NCBI RefSeq assembly: GCF_013387485.1
Contig: NZ_JABBXB010000004.1
Coordinates: forward strand, 62,001 to 126,000
Direction of reading: 5' to 3'
Source: Stenotrophomonas sp. SAM-B
Lineage (GTDB): Bacteria > Pseudomonadota > Gammaproteobacteria > Xanthomonadales > Xanthomonadaceae
DNA: 64,000 bases
In this document: piece after piece, positions 1-9,014 of the stretch
How positions within the stretch are numbered: position 1 is the stretch's first letter
Layout: the number at the start of each line of letters is the position of its first letter
Position numbers and translations under genes: made by a program
Notes under the pieces: generated by a model
What the model saw: only the letters and a program-made list of their open reading frames with translations
What the model was told of the DNA's origin: nothing
The model's database searches: none

Positions 1-4
1 AGTG

Positions 5-33
5 TTGCGCTTTCCAGGGGGCGTCCGTAATAT
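5..33 (+). promoter_or_regulatory. Candidate sigma70 promoter of tRNA-Val
   Basis: A -35-like TTGCGC (5-10) is followed after 17 bp by a -10-like TAATAT (28-33). A GC-rich stretch follows, as is common at stable-RNA promoters. Predicted start is near 40, giving a leader of about 40 nt before the tRNA. Inferred from spacing and sequence only. Confidence 0.45.
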
Positions 34-79
34 ACGCGGCCTGCACCGACGCATTCGCAGCGGGGCAGGGAAGCAAAAC

Positions 80-154
80 GGGCGGTTAGCTCAGCGGTAG
101 AGCACTACCTTGACATGGTAGGGGTCACAGGTTCGAACCCTGTACCGCCCACCA
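80..154 (+). tRNA. tRNA-Val (anticodon GAC)
   Basis: A complete cloverleaf can be drawn. The acceptor stem GGGCGGT (80-86) pairs with ACCGCCC (144-150), followed by discriminator A and an encoded CCA (152-154). The D arm is GCTC/GAGC, the anticodon stem CTACC/GGTAG closes loop TTGACAT with anticodon GAC, and the T arm has the TTCGAAC loop. It decodes GUC/GUU valine codons. A Rho-independent terminator follows about 30 nt downstream. Confidence 0.95.
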
Positions 155-186
155 CTTCAGTCCCGGAGACTGCAGTGGAACATCAG

Positions 187-214
187 AAAAGCCAGCCATC
201 AGGTTGGCTTTTTT
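187..214 (+). terminator. Terminator after tRNA-Val
   Basis: GCCAGCC and GGTTGGC arms around an ATCA loop, preceded by an A run and followed by a T run; typical intrinsic terminator. Confidence 0.8.
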
Positions 215-375
215 GCTATGTGCGTTTTGTTGGTGACAGGAAAGGGCGCGTTTCTCGACGTCGGTGTGATTTCCCCTTGGCGCTTCCTGTGCGTATCCCG
301 ACAACGTAGTGCATACCCCCCTGATACCCGGCATGTAGCGAACGACCGACACTCTGGTTTTCCAGGGCGCTTCGC

Positions 376-2784
376 ATGCTGCGAGTGCTGCACGCTAGTG
401 CCATGGCAATGCCGACGCACCTTCCGATCTTCGGCAAGGCCTGTGTCGTTGCCCTGCTGGTCGGCGTCTGCGCGACTGTGTTCGCACCCCGGCTGCTGCC
501 GGCGGGATGGGGCGTGGCCGCGGCGTCGGTCGGCATCCTGCTCTGGATCCTGCCCTCCCGTCTGCGCCTCCTCGGCGCCGCCCTTTTCGGCCTCGGCTGG
601 GCCGCCTTCCACGGCCACGCCGGGCTCGCACAGCAGCTTCCCGCCGGCAGCGTGCCGGTGGACCACGTCGTGCAGGGACGGGTGACCAGCCTGCCGGTGC
701 ACGGCCCCGGCGGCACCCGCTTCGGCTTTCGGGTGGACGATGATCCGGCGATGCCCGCCGAACTCCGTGGCCGCGACCTGGCCTTGGGCTGGTACGACGG
801 ATTCCGTGGCGCGGCCGATGATCGACGGCGCACGCTGCGCGCGGGCGAGCGCTGGTCGCTCGGCGTGCGCGTCCGGCCCCCGCGCGGCCGGGTGAATCCT
901 GGTGGGTTCGATGCCGAGGGCTACGCACTCCGGCACCGTGTTGCCGGCAGTGGCTACGTTCGCGAACCCGCCCAGGCGGCTGCGCTGGCCGCGCCCACGG
1001 GATTGCCTGCGTGGCGCGAGCGGATGGCCGACGCGATCGCCACGGCGGTCGAGAGCGACGGCCGCCGCTTCGTCCAGGCACTGGCGCTGGGTGACACCCG
1101 CGGCCTGAGCCCGGCCGACTGGGACGATCTGCGCGCGCTGGGGGTGACCCACCTGGTGGCGATCTCCGGTTTCCATGTCGGCGTGGTGGCGGGCGTTGCC
1201 GCCGTGCTGGCGGGCGGGCTCTGGCGCTGCCTGCCGATGCTCGGCCTGTACTGGCCGCGGCCGATGGGCGCCGCGGTAGCCGCCGTCGCGGGTGCGGCGC
1301 TGTACGCGGCGGCGGCCGGCTTCGCGCTGCCCACGGTGCGGACCGTGCTGATGATCGCGGTGGTGGCCGCTGCACGCTGTAGTCGGCGGCGGGCGACCGT
1401 CGCGCAGTCGCTCTCGCTGGCGGCGCTGGCGATGCTGCTGTTCGATCCGCTCGCTGTGCTCGCCCCCGGCTTCTGGCTGAGCTTTGCCGGCGTGCTGTGG
1501 TTGATCTGGTGTCTGCCGGGGCGTGAAGAGGGCTGGCTGCGTGGTTTTCTGGGCGCGCAGGGCGTGGCGACCGTGGCGCTGCTGCCGCTGACCGTGGCGC
1601 TGTTCGGCCAGGCCTCGCGTGCGGGGCCGCTGGTGAATCTGGTGGCGATTCCGTGGTGGACGATGGTGGTGGTGCCGCTGGCGCTGCTCGGCACCGCGCT
1701 GGAGGCGCTGATCGACGGGGCGGGGCGCTGGCCGTGGCAGCTGGCGGCATGGTGCTTCGAGGCGAGCTGGTGGCTGTTCGGGTATGCCGCGCGCAGCGAG
1801 CTGTCGCTGTGGTGGTTGCCGCAGGCCAACCGCTGGGCGTTGATCTCGGCCGTGTTCGGTGTGTTCTGGCTGCTGCTGCCGCGCGGCAGTGGTGGCCGCG
1901 TGCCGGCCCTGCTGCTGTGCCTGCCGCTGCTGTGGCCGGCGCGGCATGGTCCGGGCGAGGGAGAGGTGGAGCTGATCGTGATGGATGTCGGGCAGGGCCT
2001 GGCGGTAGCCGTGCGTACGCGCCGGCACACGCTGCTGTACGACACCGGGCCCGGGGCCGACGATGGCTTCGACGCGGGCGAGCGGATCGTGGTGCCGACC
2101 CTGCGGGCGCTGGGGCAGGGGCGTCTGGACCGGATCATGATCAGCCACGACCACCGCGACCACACCGGCGGGCTGCGCGGGGTCCGCCGCAGCTTTCCGG
2201 GCGCGATGCTGCAGGCGCCGCCTGATGCGCTGCGCGGTCGTGCCTCGGCCTGCCATGCCGGGCAGTCCTGGCAATGGGACGGGGTGACGTTCCGGGTGCT
2301 GCATCCCCCGCGCGACGAACCGCAGTCCACCAACGACAGCAGCTGCGTGCTGCGGCTGGAGACACCGCAGGGTGCGATCCTGCTGGCCGGTGACATCGAA
2401 AAGCGCAGCGAAGCCCTGCTGGTCCAGCAGGCGGGCGCACGCCTGGCGGCGGAAGCGGTGGTGGTCCCACACCACGGCAGCGCCGGTTCGTCCACGCCGG
2501 CATGGGTGGCAGCGGTCGCGCCGCGGCTGGCGATCGTCTCGGCGGGCCACCGCAACCGCTTCGGTCATCCCCGTGCCGAGGTGGTGGAGCGCTGGCAGGC
2601 GGTGGGCGCCGAAGTGCTCACCACTGCCGACAGCGGCGCGGTGCGGGTCTGGCTCGGGCGTGAAGGCCTGCAGGTGCGTGAACAACGGGTTTTCGAGCGG
2701 CGTTGGTGGGATGCCGCGGAGCGGAGCCGGCCGGCTGCTATCCTATCGGCGATCAAACAGGCGGCCGCTGGGCCGGAGGATTGA
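376..2784 (+). CDS. comEC: ComEC/Rec2 DNA-uptake channel protein
   Basis: Inner-membrane channel that passes single-stranded DNA into the cytoplasm during natural transformation. The 802-residue product has the usual three parts. An N-terminal hydrophobic stretch and DUF4131-like region (about 1-180) comes first. A polytopic competence domain follows, carrying the family motif LGVTHLVAISGFHVG near residue 255. A C-terminal metallo-beta-lactamase-like domain has VGQGLA, HDHRDH near residue 590 and PHHGS. Length is normal. CAGGG at 363-367 is well placed for the ATG at 376, but in-frame ATGs at 403 and 409 are alternatives. The gene ends 3 nt before the GTG of exbB, so it may lead the envelope operon that follows. 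Confidence 0.92.
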   Translation: MLRVLHASAMAMPTHLPIFGKACVVALLVGVCATVFAPRLLPAGWGVAAASVGILLWILPSRLRLLGAALFGLGWAAFHGHAGLAQQLPAGSVPVDHVVQGRVTSLPVHGPGGTRFGFRVDDDPAMPAELRGRDLALGWYDGFRGAADDRRRTLRAGERWSLGVRVRPPRGRVNPGGFDAEGYALRHRVAGSGYVREPAQAAALAAPTGLPAWRERMADAIATAVESDGRRFVQALALGDTRGLSPADWDDLRALGVTHLVAISGFHVGVVAGVAAVLAGGLWRCLPMLGLYWPRPMGAAVAAVAGAALYAAAAGFALPTVRTVLMIAVVAAARCSRRRATVAQSLSLAALAMLLFDPLAVLAPGFWLSFAGVLWLIWCLPGREEGWLRGFLGAQGVATVALLPLTVALFGQASRAGPLVNLVAIPWWTMVVVPLALLGTALEALIDGAGRWPWQLAAWCFEASWWLFGYAARSELSLWWLPQANRWALISAVFGVFWLLLPRGSGGRVPALLLCLPLLWPARHGPGEGEVELIVMDVGQGLAVAVRTRRHTLLYDTGPGADDGFDAGERIVVPTLRALGQGRLDRIMISHDHRDHTGGLRGVRRSFPGAMLQAPPDALRGRASACHAGQSWQWDGVTFRVLHPPRDEPQSTNDSSCVLRLETPQGAILLAGDIEKRSEALLVQQAGARLAAEAVVVPHHGSAGSSTPAWVAAVAPRLAIVSAGHRNRFGHPRAEVVERWQAVGAEVLTTADSGAVRVWLGREGLQVREQRVFERRWWDAAERSRPAAILSAIKQAAAGPED

Positions 2785-2787
2785 AAC

Positions 2788-3462
2788 GTGTGGGAACTGG
2801 TCAAGGCCGGTGGCTGGCCGATGCTGCCGCTGCTGCTGTTGGGCGTACTGGCTTTGGCAATTGTCCTGGAGCGTTTCTGGACCCTGCGCCGCAATGAAGT
2901 CCTGCCTCCCGGGCTGGGCCAGGAAGTGCGCAACTGGGCCGCGCGCGGCAAGCTCGACCCGAGCCATATCCAGTCGCTGCGCGGCAATTCGCCGCTGGGC
3001 GCGCTGCTGGCCACCGCGCTGGAAGCGCGCAATCGCCCGCGCGACCAGATCCGCGAGCGCATCGAAGATGCCGGCCGGCACCTGGTTCACCGCATGGAGC
3101 GGTTCCTGAACGCCCTGGGCACGATCGCCTCGGCCGGCCCGCTGCTCGGCCTGCTCGGCACGGTGGTCGGCATGATCCAGATGTTCATGGGCATCCTCGA
3201 CCACGGCGTGGGCGATGTGAACCAGCTGGCCGGCGGTATCGGCAAGGCGCTGGTCTGCACCGCCACCGGCATGATCGTGGCGATCCCCGCGCTGATGTTC
3301 CATCGCTACTTCAAGGGCCGTATCGCCGGCTACGTGATCGACATGGAGCAGGAGGCCTCGGCCCTGCTGGACGCGCTCGATGGCCGCCCGGGCGTGATGA
3401 ACAACGCTCCGCGCGCCACCGGTGCTTCGGCCGGCGCCGCACCCGTGACGGTCAAGGGCTGA
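2788..3462 (+). CDS. exbB: MotA/TolQ/ExbB proton-channel family protein
   Basis: Inner-membrane subunit that works with an ExbD partner to convert proton-motive force into work at the envelope. The 224 residues show one N-terminal membrane segment (about 10-30), then a cytoplasmic loop, then two further segments (about 110-135 with SAGPLLGLLGTVVGM and about 150-175 with ATGMIVAIPAL). This is the ExbB/TolQ arrangement. GTG start at 2788 has a good Shine-Dalgarno GGAGGA at 2775-2780. exbD follows after 3 nt and msbA after that, so a role tied to lipid A export or general outer-membrane energisation is plausible. The TonB partner is not in the window. Confidence 0.9.
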   Translation: MWELVKAGGWPMLPLLLLGVLALAIVLERFWTLRRNEVLPPGLGQEVRNWAARGKLDPSHIQSLRGNSPLGALLATALEARNRPRDQIRERIEDAGRHLVHRMERFLNALGTIASAGPLLGLLGTVVGMIQMFMGILDHGVGDVNQLAGGIGKALVCTATGMIVAIPALMFHRYFKGRIAGYVIDMEQEASALLDALDGRPGVMNNAPRATGASAGAAPVTVKG

Positions 3463-3465
3463 CGG

Positions 3466-3888
3466 ATGCGCATCCGCAATGACCGGATCCAGGACGAGCC
3501 CCACATCGATCTGGTTCCCCTGATCGATGTGATCCTCGTCCTGATCATCTTCTTCGTGGTCACCACCACCTTCGATGCGCGCTCGACGCTGCAGCTGCAG
3601 CTGCCGACCGCGAGCCAGCAGGACACCACCGAGCCGCCGCGTTCGCTGAGCGTGCTGGTCAATGCCGAAGGGCGTTACTTCATCAACGACCAGGAAGTGC
3701 TGCGTACCGACGTGGAGTCGGTCAAGCAGACGATCGCCGCCGTGGCCGGCAGTGATCGCGAACAGACCGTGCTGTTGCGCGCCGACGCGCGTACGCCTTA
3801 CCAGGCTGTCGTCACTGCCCAGGATGCCCTGGGCCAGCTGGGCTTCCGCCGCATCGCCATCGCTACCGCGCCGGAGGTGCGTCCATGA
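3466..3888 (+). CDS. exbD: ExbD/TolR biopolymer transport protein
   Basis: Single-pass inner-membrane partner of ExbB. The 140-residue product has a short cytoplasmic N-terminus, one membrane segment containing the conserved proton-relay aspartate (Asp21 in LIDVILVLIIFF) and a periplasmic C-terminal domain of about 95 residues. It starts 3 nt after exbB and its stop overlaps the msbA start (ATGA at 3885-3888), which indicates translational coupling in one operon. Confidence 0.92.
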   Translation: MRIRNDRIQDEPHIDLVPLIDVILVLIIFFVVTTTFDARSTLQLQLPTASQQDTTEPPRSLSVLVNAEGRYFINDQEVLRTDVESVKQTIAAVAGSDREQTVLLRADARTPYQAVVTAQDALGQLGFRRIAIATAPEVRP

Positions 3889-5633
3889 GCAAGAAACATT
3901 CTCCCGTCTGGCCGATCTACAAGCGCCTGCTCGGGTATACCGGTGCCTATTGGGTGTTCATGGTCGCCGCCGTGGTCGCGATGGTGGTCGAAGCTCTGGC
4001 CGGCTACAGCTTCACCAAGCTGATGGAGCCGCTGGTCAACCGGGGATTCGTCAACCCGGAGCCGCGCATGGCGGTGATCCTGCCGCTGACCATCCTCGGG
4101 TTGTTCATGATGCGCAGCCTGGCCACCCTGGTCAGCGACTACGCGCTTGCCCGCACCGGGCGCAGCGTGGTGCGCGACCTGCGTGAGCAGGTGCTGGAGA
4201 AGTACCTGCATCTGCCGTCCTCGCATTTCGATGCCGAAGCCACGCCGGTGATGGTCAGCCGCCTGAACTTCGATACCGAGCAGGTCACCCAGGCCAGCGC
4301 CGATGCGCTCAAGACCCTGGTGGCCGATACCCTCACCATCATCGCCATGCTGGTGGTGATGCTGCAGATGAGCGTCAAGGTCACGATGGCGATGCTGGTC
4401 GTGGTGCCGCTGATCGGCGTGATCGTCTCGGTCGTCGGCAAGCGTTACCGCCGCATCAGCCGGGGCATCCAGGACGGCATGGGCGGCATGGCGCAGACCG
4501 CCGAACAGTCGTTGGCCGCGCAGCAGGAAGTGAAGGTGCATGGCACCCAGGCGCACGAGATCTCGCGCTATTCGCGTCTGGCGAACCGCATGCTCGGCCT
4601 GAACATGAAGGTGGAAACCACGCGCGCGCTGGCCTCCAGCACGGTGCAGTTCCTGGCCGCGCTGGCGCTGGCGGTGATCGTGTGGGTCTCCACCCGTGAG
4701 GCGCTGGCCGGCAAGCTCAACGCAGGCCAGTTCATGGGCCTGATGACCTCGATGATGGCGATCATTCCCTCGCTGCGTCGCCTGACCAGCGTGCAGACCT
4801 CGATCTCGCGCGGCGTGGCTGCAGCCGAGCGCCTGTTCGGGATTCTGGACATGCCGGTCGAGCGCGACGAAGGCATCCAGCGGATCGGTCGCGCGCGTGG
4901 CGAGCTTGCGTTCGAACACGTGATGCTGCGCTACCGCGAGGACACCGGCATCGCGCTGGATGACATCAGTTTCGTGGCCAAGCCGGGCACGGTGACGGCG
5001 ATCGTCGGCCGCTCCGGCAGCGGCAAGACCAGCCTGATCCGCTTGGTGCCGCGCTTCTACGAACCCAGCGGTGGCCGCATCACGCTCGATGGCGTGGCGT
5101 TGGATGATTATCCATTGGCCGATCTGCGCCGCCAGGTCGCGATGGTCGGGCAGAAGGTGATGCTGTTCGATGACACCGTGGGCGCCAACATCGCCTACGG
5201 CATGGACGCCACCGAAGAACAGATCCGCGCGGCGGCCGAAGCGGCCAATGCCTGGGAGTTCATCGCGCGCATGCCGCAGCAGCTGCAGACGCCGGTCGGC
5301 GAGAACGGTGCGCTGCTCTCCGGCGGCCAGCGCCAGCGTCTGGCGATCGCCCGCGCGATTCTGCGCGACGCGCCGATCCTGATCCTGGATGAAGCCACCG
5401 CCGCGCTCGACAACGAATCCGAGCGCCTGGTGCAGGATGCCCTGCAGCGCCTGATGCCCGAGCGCACCACGCTGGTGATCGCGCACCGGTTGTCCACCAT
5501 CGAGCATGCCGACCAGGTGCTGGTGATGGACCACGGCCGCATCGTCGAACGTGGCACGCACACTGAACTGCTGGCGCTGGGTGGCCTGTATGAGCACCTG
5601 CACAAGATGCAGTTCCGCGAAAGGCAGCCTTGA
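3885..5633 (+). CDS. msbA: MsbA lipid A export ABC transporter
   Basis: Homodimeric half-transporter that flips lipid A-core across the inner membrane using ATP. The 582 residues match the family length. The N-terminal half holds six membrane segments. The nucleotide-binding domain has Walker A GRSGSGKT near 375, signature [14 protein letters not shown] near 477 and Walker [13 protein letters not shown] near 500, followed by the switch histidine in VIAHRLST. The start overlaps the exbD stop, and the stop overlaps the lpxK start (TGATG). This is the usual msbA-lpxK pairing for lipid A maturation. Confidence 0.96.
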   Translation: MSKKHSPVWPIYKRLLGYTGAYWVFMVAAVVAMVVEALAGYSFTKLMEPLVNRGFVNPEPRMAVILPLTILGLFMMRSLATLVSDYALARTGRSVVRDLREQVLEKYLHLPSSHFDAEATPVMVSRLNFDTEQVTQASADALKTLVADTLTIIAMLVVMLQMSVKVTMAMLVVVPLIGVIVSVVGKRYRRISRGIQDGMGGMAQTAEQSLAAQQEVKVHGTQAHEISRYSRLANRMLGLNMKVETTRALASSTVQFLAALALAVIVWVSTREALAGKLNAGQFMGLMTSMMAIIPSLRRLTSVQTSISRGVAAAERLFGILDMPVERDEGIQRIGRARGELAFEHVMLRYREDTGIALDDISFVAKPGTVTAIVGRSGSGKTSLIRLVPRFYEPSGGRITLDGVALDDYPLADLRRQVAMVGQKVMLFDDTVGANIAYGMDATEEQIRAAAEAANAWEFIARMPQQLQTPVGENGALLSGGQRQRLAIARAILRDAPILILDEATAALDNESERLVQDALQRLMPERTTLVIAHRLSTIEHADQVLVMDHGRIVERGTHTELLALGGLYEHLHKMQFRERQP

Positions 5634-6655
5634 TGGCCGGCAAGGGTACGCACACGCCGTCGTACTGGTATGACGGCACCGCGATTCCGTTCCTGGCACG
5701 CCTGGCGTCGCCGCTGTACGGCGCGGCCATCGCGCTGCGGCGGATGGCGTATCGCCGCCGCTGGCTGAAGCGGCATCCGCTGCCGGTGCCGGTGGTGGTG
5801 GTCGGCAACATCACCGCCGGCGGTACCGGCAAGACCCCGCTGACGATCGCGCTGGTCAACCGGCTGCGCGAGGCCGGCTGGAAGCCGGGCGTTGCCAGCC
5901 GTGGCTATGGCCGCGAGGACGCGGGCACGCCACGCTGGGTGCTGGCCACGACCGATACCGCGATCGGCGGCGACGAGCCGGTGCTGATCGCCTGGAAAAC
6001 CGGCGTGCCGGTCCGGGTGGATGCGGACCGTGTCGCGGCCGGCAAGGCACTGGTCGAGGCGGGCTGCGACATCATCGTCTGCGACGACGGCCTGCAGCAT
6101 TACCGGTTGGCGCGTGACATCGAGATCGACGTGGTCGACGCCCAGCGTCGCTACGGCAATGGCCGGCTGATTCCGGCCGGGCCGCTGCGCGAGCCGGCCA
6201 GCCGTGCGCGCGACTGCGACTTCCGGGTGGTCAACATGGGCCAGGCCAGCGATGGCACCGAAGCGCAGACCGCCTGCGGTTTCGGCGAATGGCCGATGCA
6301 GCTGCGCATCGACAGCGCCCAGCCGCTGCAGGGCGGCCGCGCGCGGCGCCTCGCGCATTTCCAGGGGCAGCGCGTGCACGCGGTGGCCGGTATCGCCAAC
6401 CCGCAGCGCTTCTTCGACATGCTGCGTGCGCATCGCATCGGCGTGGTGCCGCATGCCTTCGCCGATCACCATGCCTACCAGCCGGCCGATCTGCGTTTCG
6501 GCAGCGAACTGCCGGTGCTGATGACCGAGAAAGATGCGGTCAAGTGCAAGGCCTTCGCGACCGAATGGCACTTCGCCGTGCCGCTGTCGGCCGAACTGCC
6601 GGCGGCGTTCTGGATCACGCTGCTGGACCGCGTCGAGAAACTCGGCAAGCGTTGA
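5633..6655 (+). CDS. lpxK: Tetraacyldisaccharide 4'-kinase LpxK
   Basis: Phosphorylates the 4' position of the tetraacyldisaccharide-1-phosphate precursor to give lipid IVA, at the cytoplasmic face of the inner membrane. The P-loop segment [17 protein letters not shown] lies near residues 57-73 and the [12 protein letters not shown] motif typical of LpxK follows. ATG at 5633 overlaps the msbA stop as TGATG. A TTG three bases earlier is possible but less likely. Product is 340 residues, normal for the family. It forms one envelope operon with msbA upstream and kdsB 66 nt downstream. Confidence 0.95.
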   Translation: MAGKGTHTPSYWYDGTAIPFLARLASPLYGAAIALRRMAYRRRWLKRHPLPVPVVVVGNITAGGTGKTPLTIALVNRLREAGWKPGVASRGYGREDAGTPRWVLATTDTAIGGDEPVLIAWKTGVPVRVDADRVAAGKALVEAGCDIIVCDDGLQHYRLARDIEIDVVDAQRRYGNGRLIPAGPLREPASRARDCDFRVVNMGQASDGTEAQTACGFGEWPMQLRIDSAQPLQGGRARRLAHFQGQRVHAVAGIANPQRFFDMLRAHRIGVVPHAFADHHAYQPADLRFGSELPVLMTEKDAVKCKAFATEWHFAVPLSAELPAAFWITLLDRVEKLGKR

Positions 6656-6721
6656 CGGGCCCGGTGCCGCGTGCGGCACACTGAGGCCCTGACTGCATTC
6701 CTTCCGTACAGGTCGTCCCCC

Positions 6722-7495
6722 ATGAGCGCTTCCGTCGAGTTCGTCGTCGCCATTCCCGCCCGTTACGCCGCATCGCGGCTGCCGGGCAAGCCACTGCGTC
6801 TGCTCGGCGGTGAGCCGCTGGTGCTGCGCGTGGCGCAACGCGCCCTGCTTGCCGGTGCGCGCGAAGTCTGGGTCGCCACCGATGATCAGCGCATCGCCGA
6901 TGCCCTGCAGGGGCTGGCCGAGGTGCGCGTGGCGATGACCTCCACCGCGCATGCGTCCGGCACCGATCGCCTGGCCGAGTGCGCAACGCAGGCCGGCTGG
7001 GCGGATGACACGGTGGTGGTGAACCTGCAGGGCGATGAGCCGTTCGCCCCGGCCGAGGGCATCCGCGCAGTGGCCGAAGCCCTGGTCTACAGCGGTGCGG
7101 AGATGTCCACGCTGGCCACCCCGGTCGAGGACACCGAAACCCTGTTCGACCCGAACGTGGTCAAGGTCGTGCGCAGGCAGAACCTGGACGCGCTCTACTT
7201 CAGCCGTGCACCGATCCCGTGGCACCGCGATGCGTTCGCGCGCTCGCGCGACACCCTGGCCGGCCCGCACTGGCTGCGCCATATCGGCATCTACGGCTAC
7301 CGCGCCGGCTTCCTGCGCCAGTTCGCTGCGTTGCCGCCCGGCACGCTGGAGCAGCTGGAATCGCTGGAGCAGCTGCGCGTGCTGGAAGCGGGGCACCGCA
7401 TCAGCGTGGCGCTGACCCCGTCCGAGTTCCCGCCCGGCATCGATACGCCGGAGGATCTGGAGCGCGCAGAGGCATGGTGGGCCGCGCACCCGTGA
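6722..7495 (+). CDS. kdsB: 3-deoxy-manno-octulosonate (CMP-KDO) cytidylyltransferase
   Basis: Activates KDO as CMP-KDO for the inner core of lipopolysaccharide. The 257-residue product begins with the nucleotidyltransferase motif [17 protein letters not shown] and has [10 protein letters not shown] near residue 100, both diagnostic for KdsB. ATG at 6722 (MSASVEF) was chosen over an upstream in-frame start at 6671, because the domain begins at once and the length then fits the family. KDO synthase kdsA is about 34 kb downstream in the same window. Confidence 0.95.
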   Translation: MSASVEFVVAIPARYAASRLPGKPLRLLGGEPLVLRVAQRALLAGAREVWVATDDQRIADALQGLAEVRVAMTSTAHASGTDRLAECATQAGWADDTVVVNLQGDEPFAPAEGIRAVAEALVYSGAEMSTLATPVEDTETLFDPNVVKVVRRQNLDALYFSRAPIPWHRDAFARSRDTLAGPHWLRHIGIYGYRAGFLRQFAALPPGTLEQLESLEQLRVLEAGHRISVALTPSEFPPGIDTPEDLERAEAWWAAHP

Positions 7496-7586
7496 CCGGG
7501 GCGGTCGTCCGCCGCGGCGACCTCCGCCGCACGCCGATGGACCACCGGATGACCGTGGCACGACGGATGCATGACGCCGAGTCCGG

Positions 7587-7592
7587 CATAAT
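7587..7592 (+). promoter_or_regulatory. -10-like hexamer directly upstream of the NHL-repeat gene
   Basis: CATAAT ends 6 nt before the ATG at 7599. With normal -10 to +1 spacing the transcript would begin at or next to the start codon, so the mRNA may be leaderless; no Shine-Dalgarno sequence is visible. Same geometry as at 28515 and 28930. Confidence 0.35.
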
Positions 7593-7598
7593 CGGGGC

Positions 7599-9014
7599 AT
7601 GAACGTCCAGCCCGTCCAGGATCTGCCCGAATTCGCCACCTGGCTCAACGCCCCGCCGACCACCCTCGCCGAGCTGCAGGGACGGCCGGTGGTGCTGGCC
7701 TTCGTCAATGCCGCCTCGGTGTGGTGCGCGCAGCGGCTGGCCGAGCTGGCCCAGTGGCAGTCGCGCAACCCGGGCAAGCTGCAGCTGCTGGTGCTGCAGG
7801 TGCCGCGGTTCGATGGCGAGCGCGATCCCGCGCAGTCGCTGAAACTGCTCCGGCGCCAGGGCCTGAACGCCCCGGCCCTGCTGGATGCGGAGTGGGACGG
7901 CTGGCGCCGCTTCGGCGTGACCGCATGGCCGACCCTGGTCCTGCTGGATGCCCAGGGGCGCGAGCGCGAACGGATGGTCGGCCTCGGCGGCGAACTGGAC
8001 CGCGCCCTCACGGCCCTCTGCGAAGGCAGCGCGCGGCCGTCCGATGACGACCTGCACGGTGCCCGCGAACTGAGCCCCGAGCCGCGCCTCGCGCTGCGCT
8101 TCCCGACCGGGCTGGCGGTGACCACCGAGCGCCTGTACATCGCCGATACCGGCCATCACCGCGTGCTGGAATGCAGCCACGGTGGCCGCGTGCTGCGCCA
8201 GTTCGGCATGGGCACCGCCGATTTCATGGACGGGGGTCAGGCCGAAGCGGCCTTCCACCACCCGCAGGGCCTCGCGCTGGAGCGCGAATGGCTGTACGTC
8301 GCCGACACCGGCAACCATGCGTTGCGCCGCATCCATCTGCTGTCCGGCCAGGTCGATACGCTGTGCGGCACCGGCCGCCCCGGCGAGCCGATCGAAGGGC
8401 CGGTAGCCGATCCGCGCCGTACCGCGCTCAACCACCCGCAGGGCCTGGCGGTCGCCGACAACCAGATCCATATCGCGATGGCCGGCGACAACCGCATCTG
8501 GACCTATCACCTCGGCCAGCGCAGCCTGCAGTGGCGCGCCGGCAGCGGCGCGATCGACGCGCGCGACGGTAGCGGTCATCTGGCCGCGTTCGCGCAGCCG
8601 TGCTCGGTCGCGGCGGTCCAGCAGGTGCTGTACGTCTGCGATGCGCTCGGCTCGTCGATCCGCGCCATGCAGCTGCGCGGCGACCTGGTGCAGACACTGG
8701 TCGGGCAGGGCCTGTGGACCTTCGGCGAACAGGATGGCCCGCGTGCCTCGGCACTGCTCCAGTATCCGCAGGCGATCGCGCTGAGTCCGGATGCCCCGTT
8801 GCTGTGGATCGCCGATGCCGGCAACGGCCGTCTGCGCACGCTGCGCCTCGGCGGGGGCGAGCTGAGCACGCTGGAGTTGCCGCGCCGCCTGCATGGCCCG
8901 GCCGGCCTGGCGCTGGGCGGCGGTGCGGTCTGGATCGCGGAAACCGACGCCCATGCCGTCCTCCGTTTCGACCCCGTCAGTGGTGTCCTGAGCGACGTGC
9001 CGATCAACGAATGA
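7599..9014 (+). CDS. Thioredoxin-fold / NHL-repeat protein (NHLRC2-like)
   Basis: The 471-residue protein has an N-terminal thioredoxin-like fold (about 1-150) and a C-terminal beta-propeller of NHL repeats. Repeats are seen as YIADTGHHRVLE, YVADTGNHALRR, WIADAGNGRLRT and WIAETDAHAVLR. The usual CxxC redox site is replaced by VWCAQR, so only one cysteine remains, while the cis-proline region (TAWPTLVLL) is kept. Thiol-disulfide exchange is therefore doubtful and a binding role is more likely. No signal peptide is visible. Its stop overlaps the uvrC start (ATGA at 9011-9014). The precise function is unknown. Confidence 0.8.
   Translation: MNVQPVQDLPEFATWLNAPPTTLAELQGRPVVLAFVNAASVWCAQRLAELAQWQSRNPGKLQLLVLQVPRFDGERDPAQSLKLLRRQGLNAPALLDAEWDGWRRFGVTAWPTLVLLDAQGRERERMVGLGGELDRALTALCEGSARPSDDDLHGARELSPEPRLALRFPTGLAVTTERLYIADTGHHRVLECSHGGRVLRQFGMGTADFMDGGQAEAAFHHPQGLALEREWLYVADTGNHALRRIHLLSGQVDTLCGTGRPGEPIEGPVADPRRTALNHPQGLAVADNQIHIAMAGDNRIWTYHLGQRSLQWRAGSGAIDARDGSGHLAAFAQPCSVAAVQQVLYVCDALGSSIRAMQLRGDLVQTLVGQGLWTFGEQDGPRASALLQYPQAIALSPDAPLLWIADAGNGRLRTLRLGGGELSTLELPRRLHGPAGLALGGGAVWIAETDAHAVLRFDPVSGVLSDVPINE

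Noticed and set aside
115-309. Short open frame through tRNA-Val
   Set aside because: Overlaps the tRNA and its terminator; no ribosome-binding site.
199-2685. Long open frame on the minus strand opposite comEC
   Set aside because: Arginine/proline/histidine-rich translation typical of the antisense of a GC-rich gene; no motif, and comEC on the plus strand is clear.
5195-8140. Very long minus-strand open frame opposite msbA, lpxK and kdsB
   Set aside because: Spans three well-identified plus-strand genes and has a low-complexity composition; a shadow of their codon bias.
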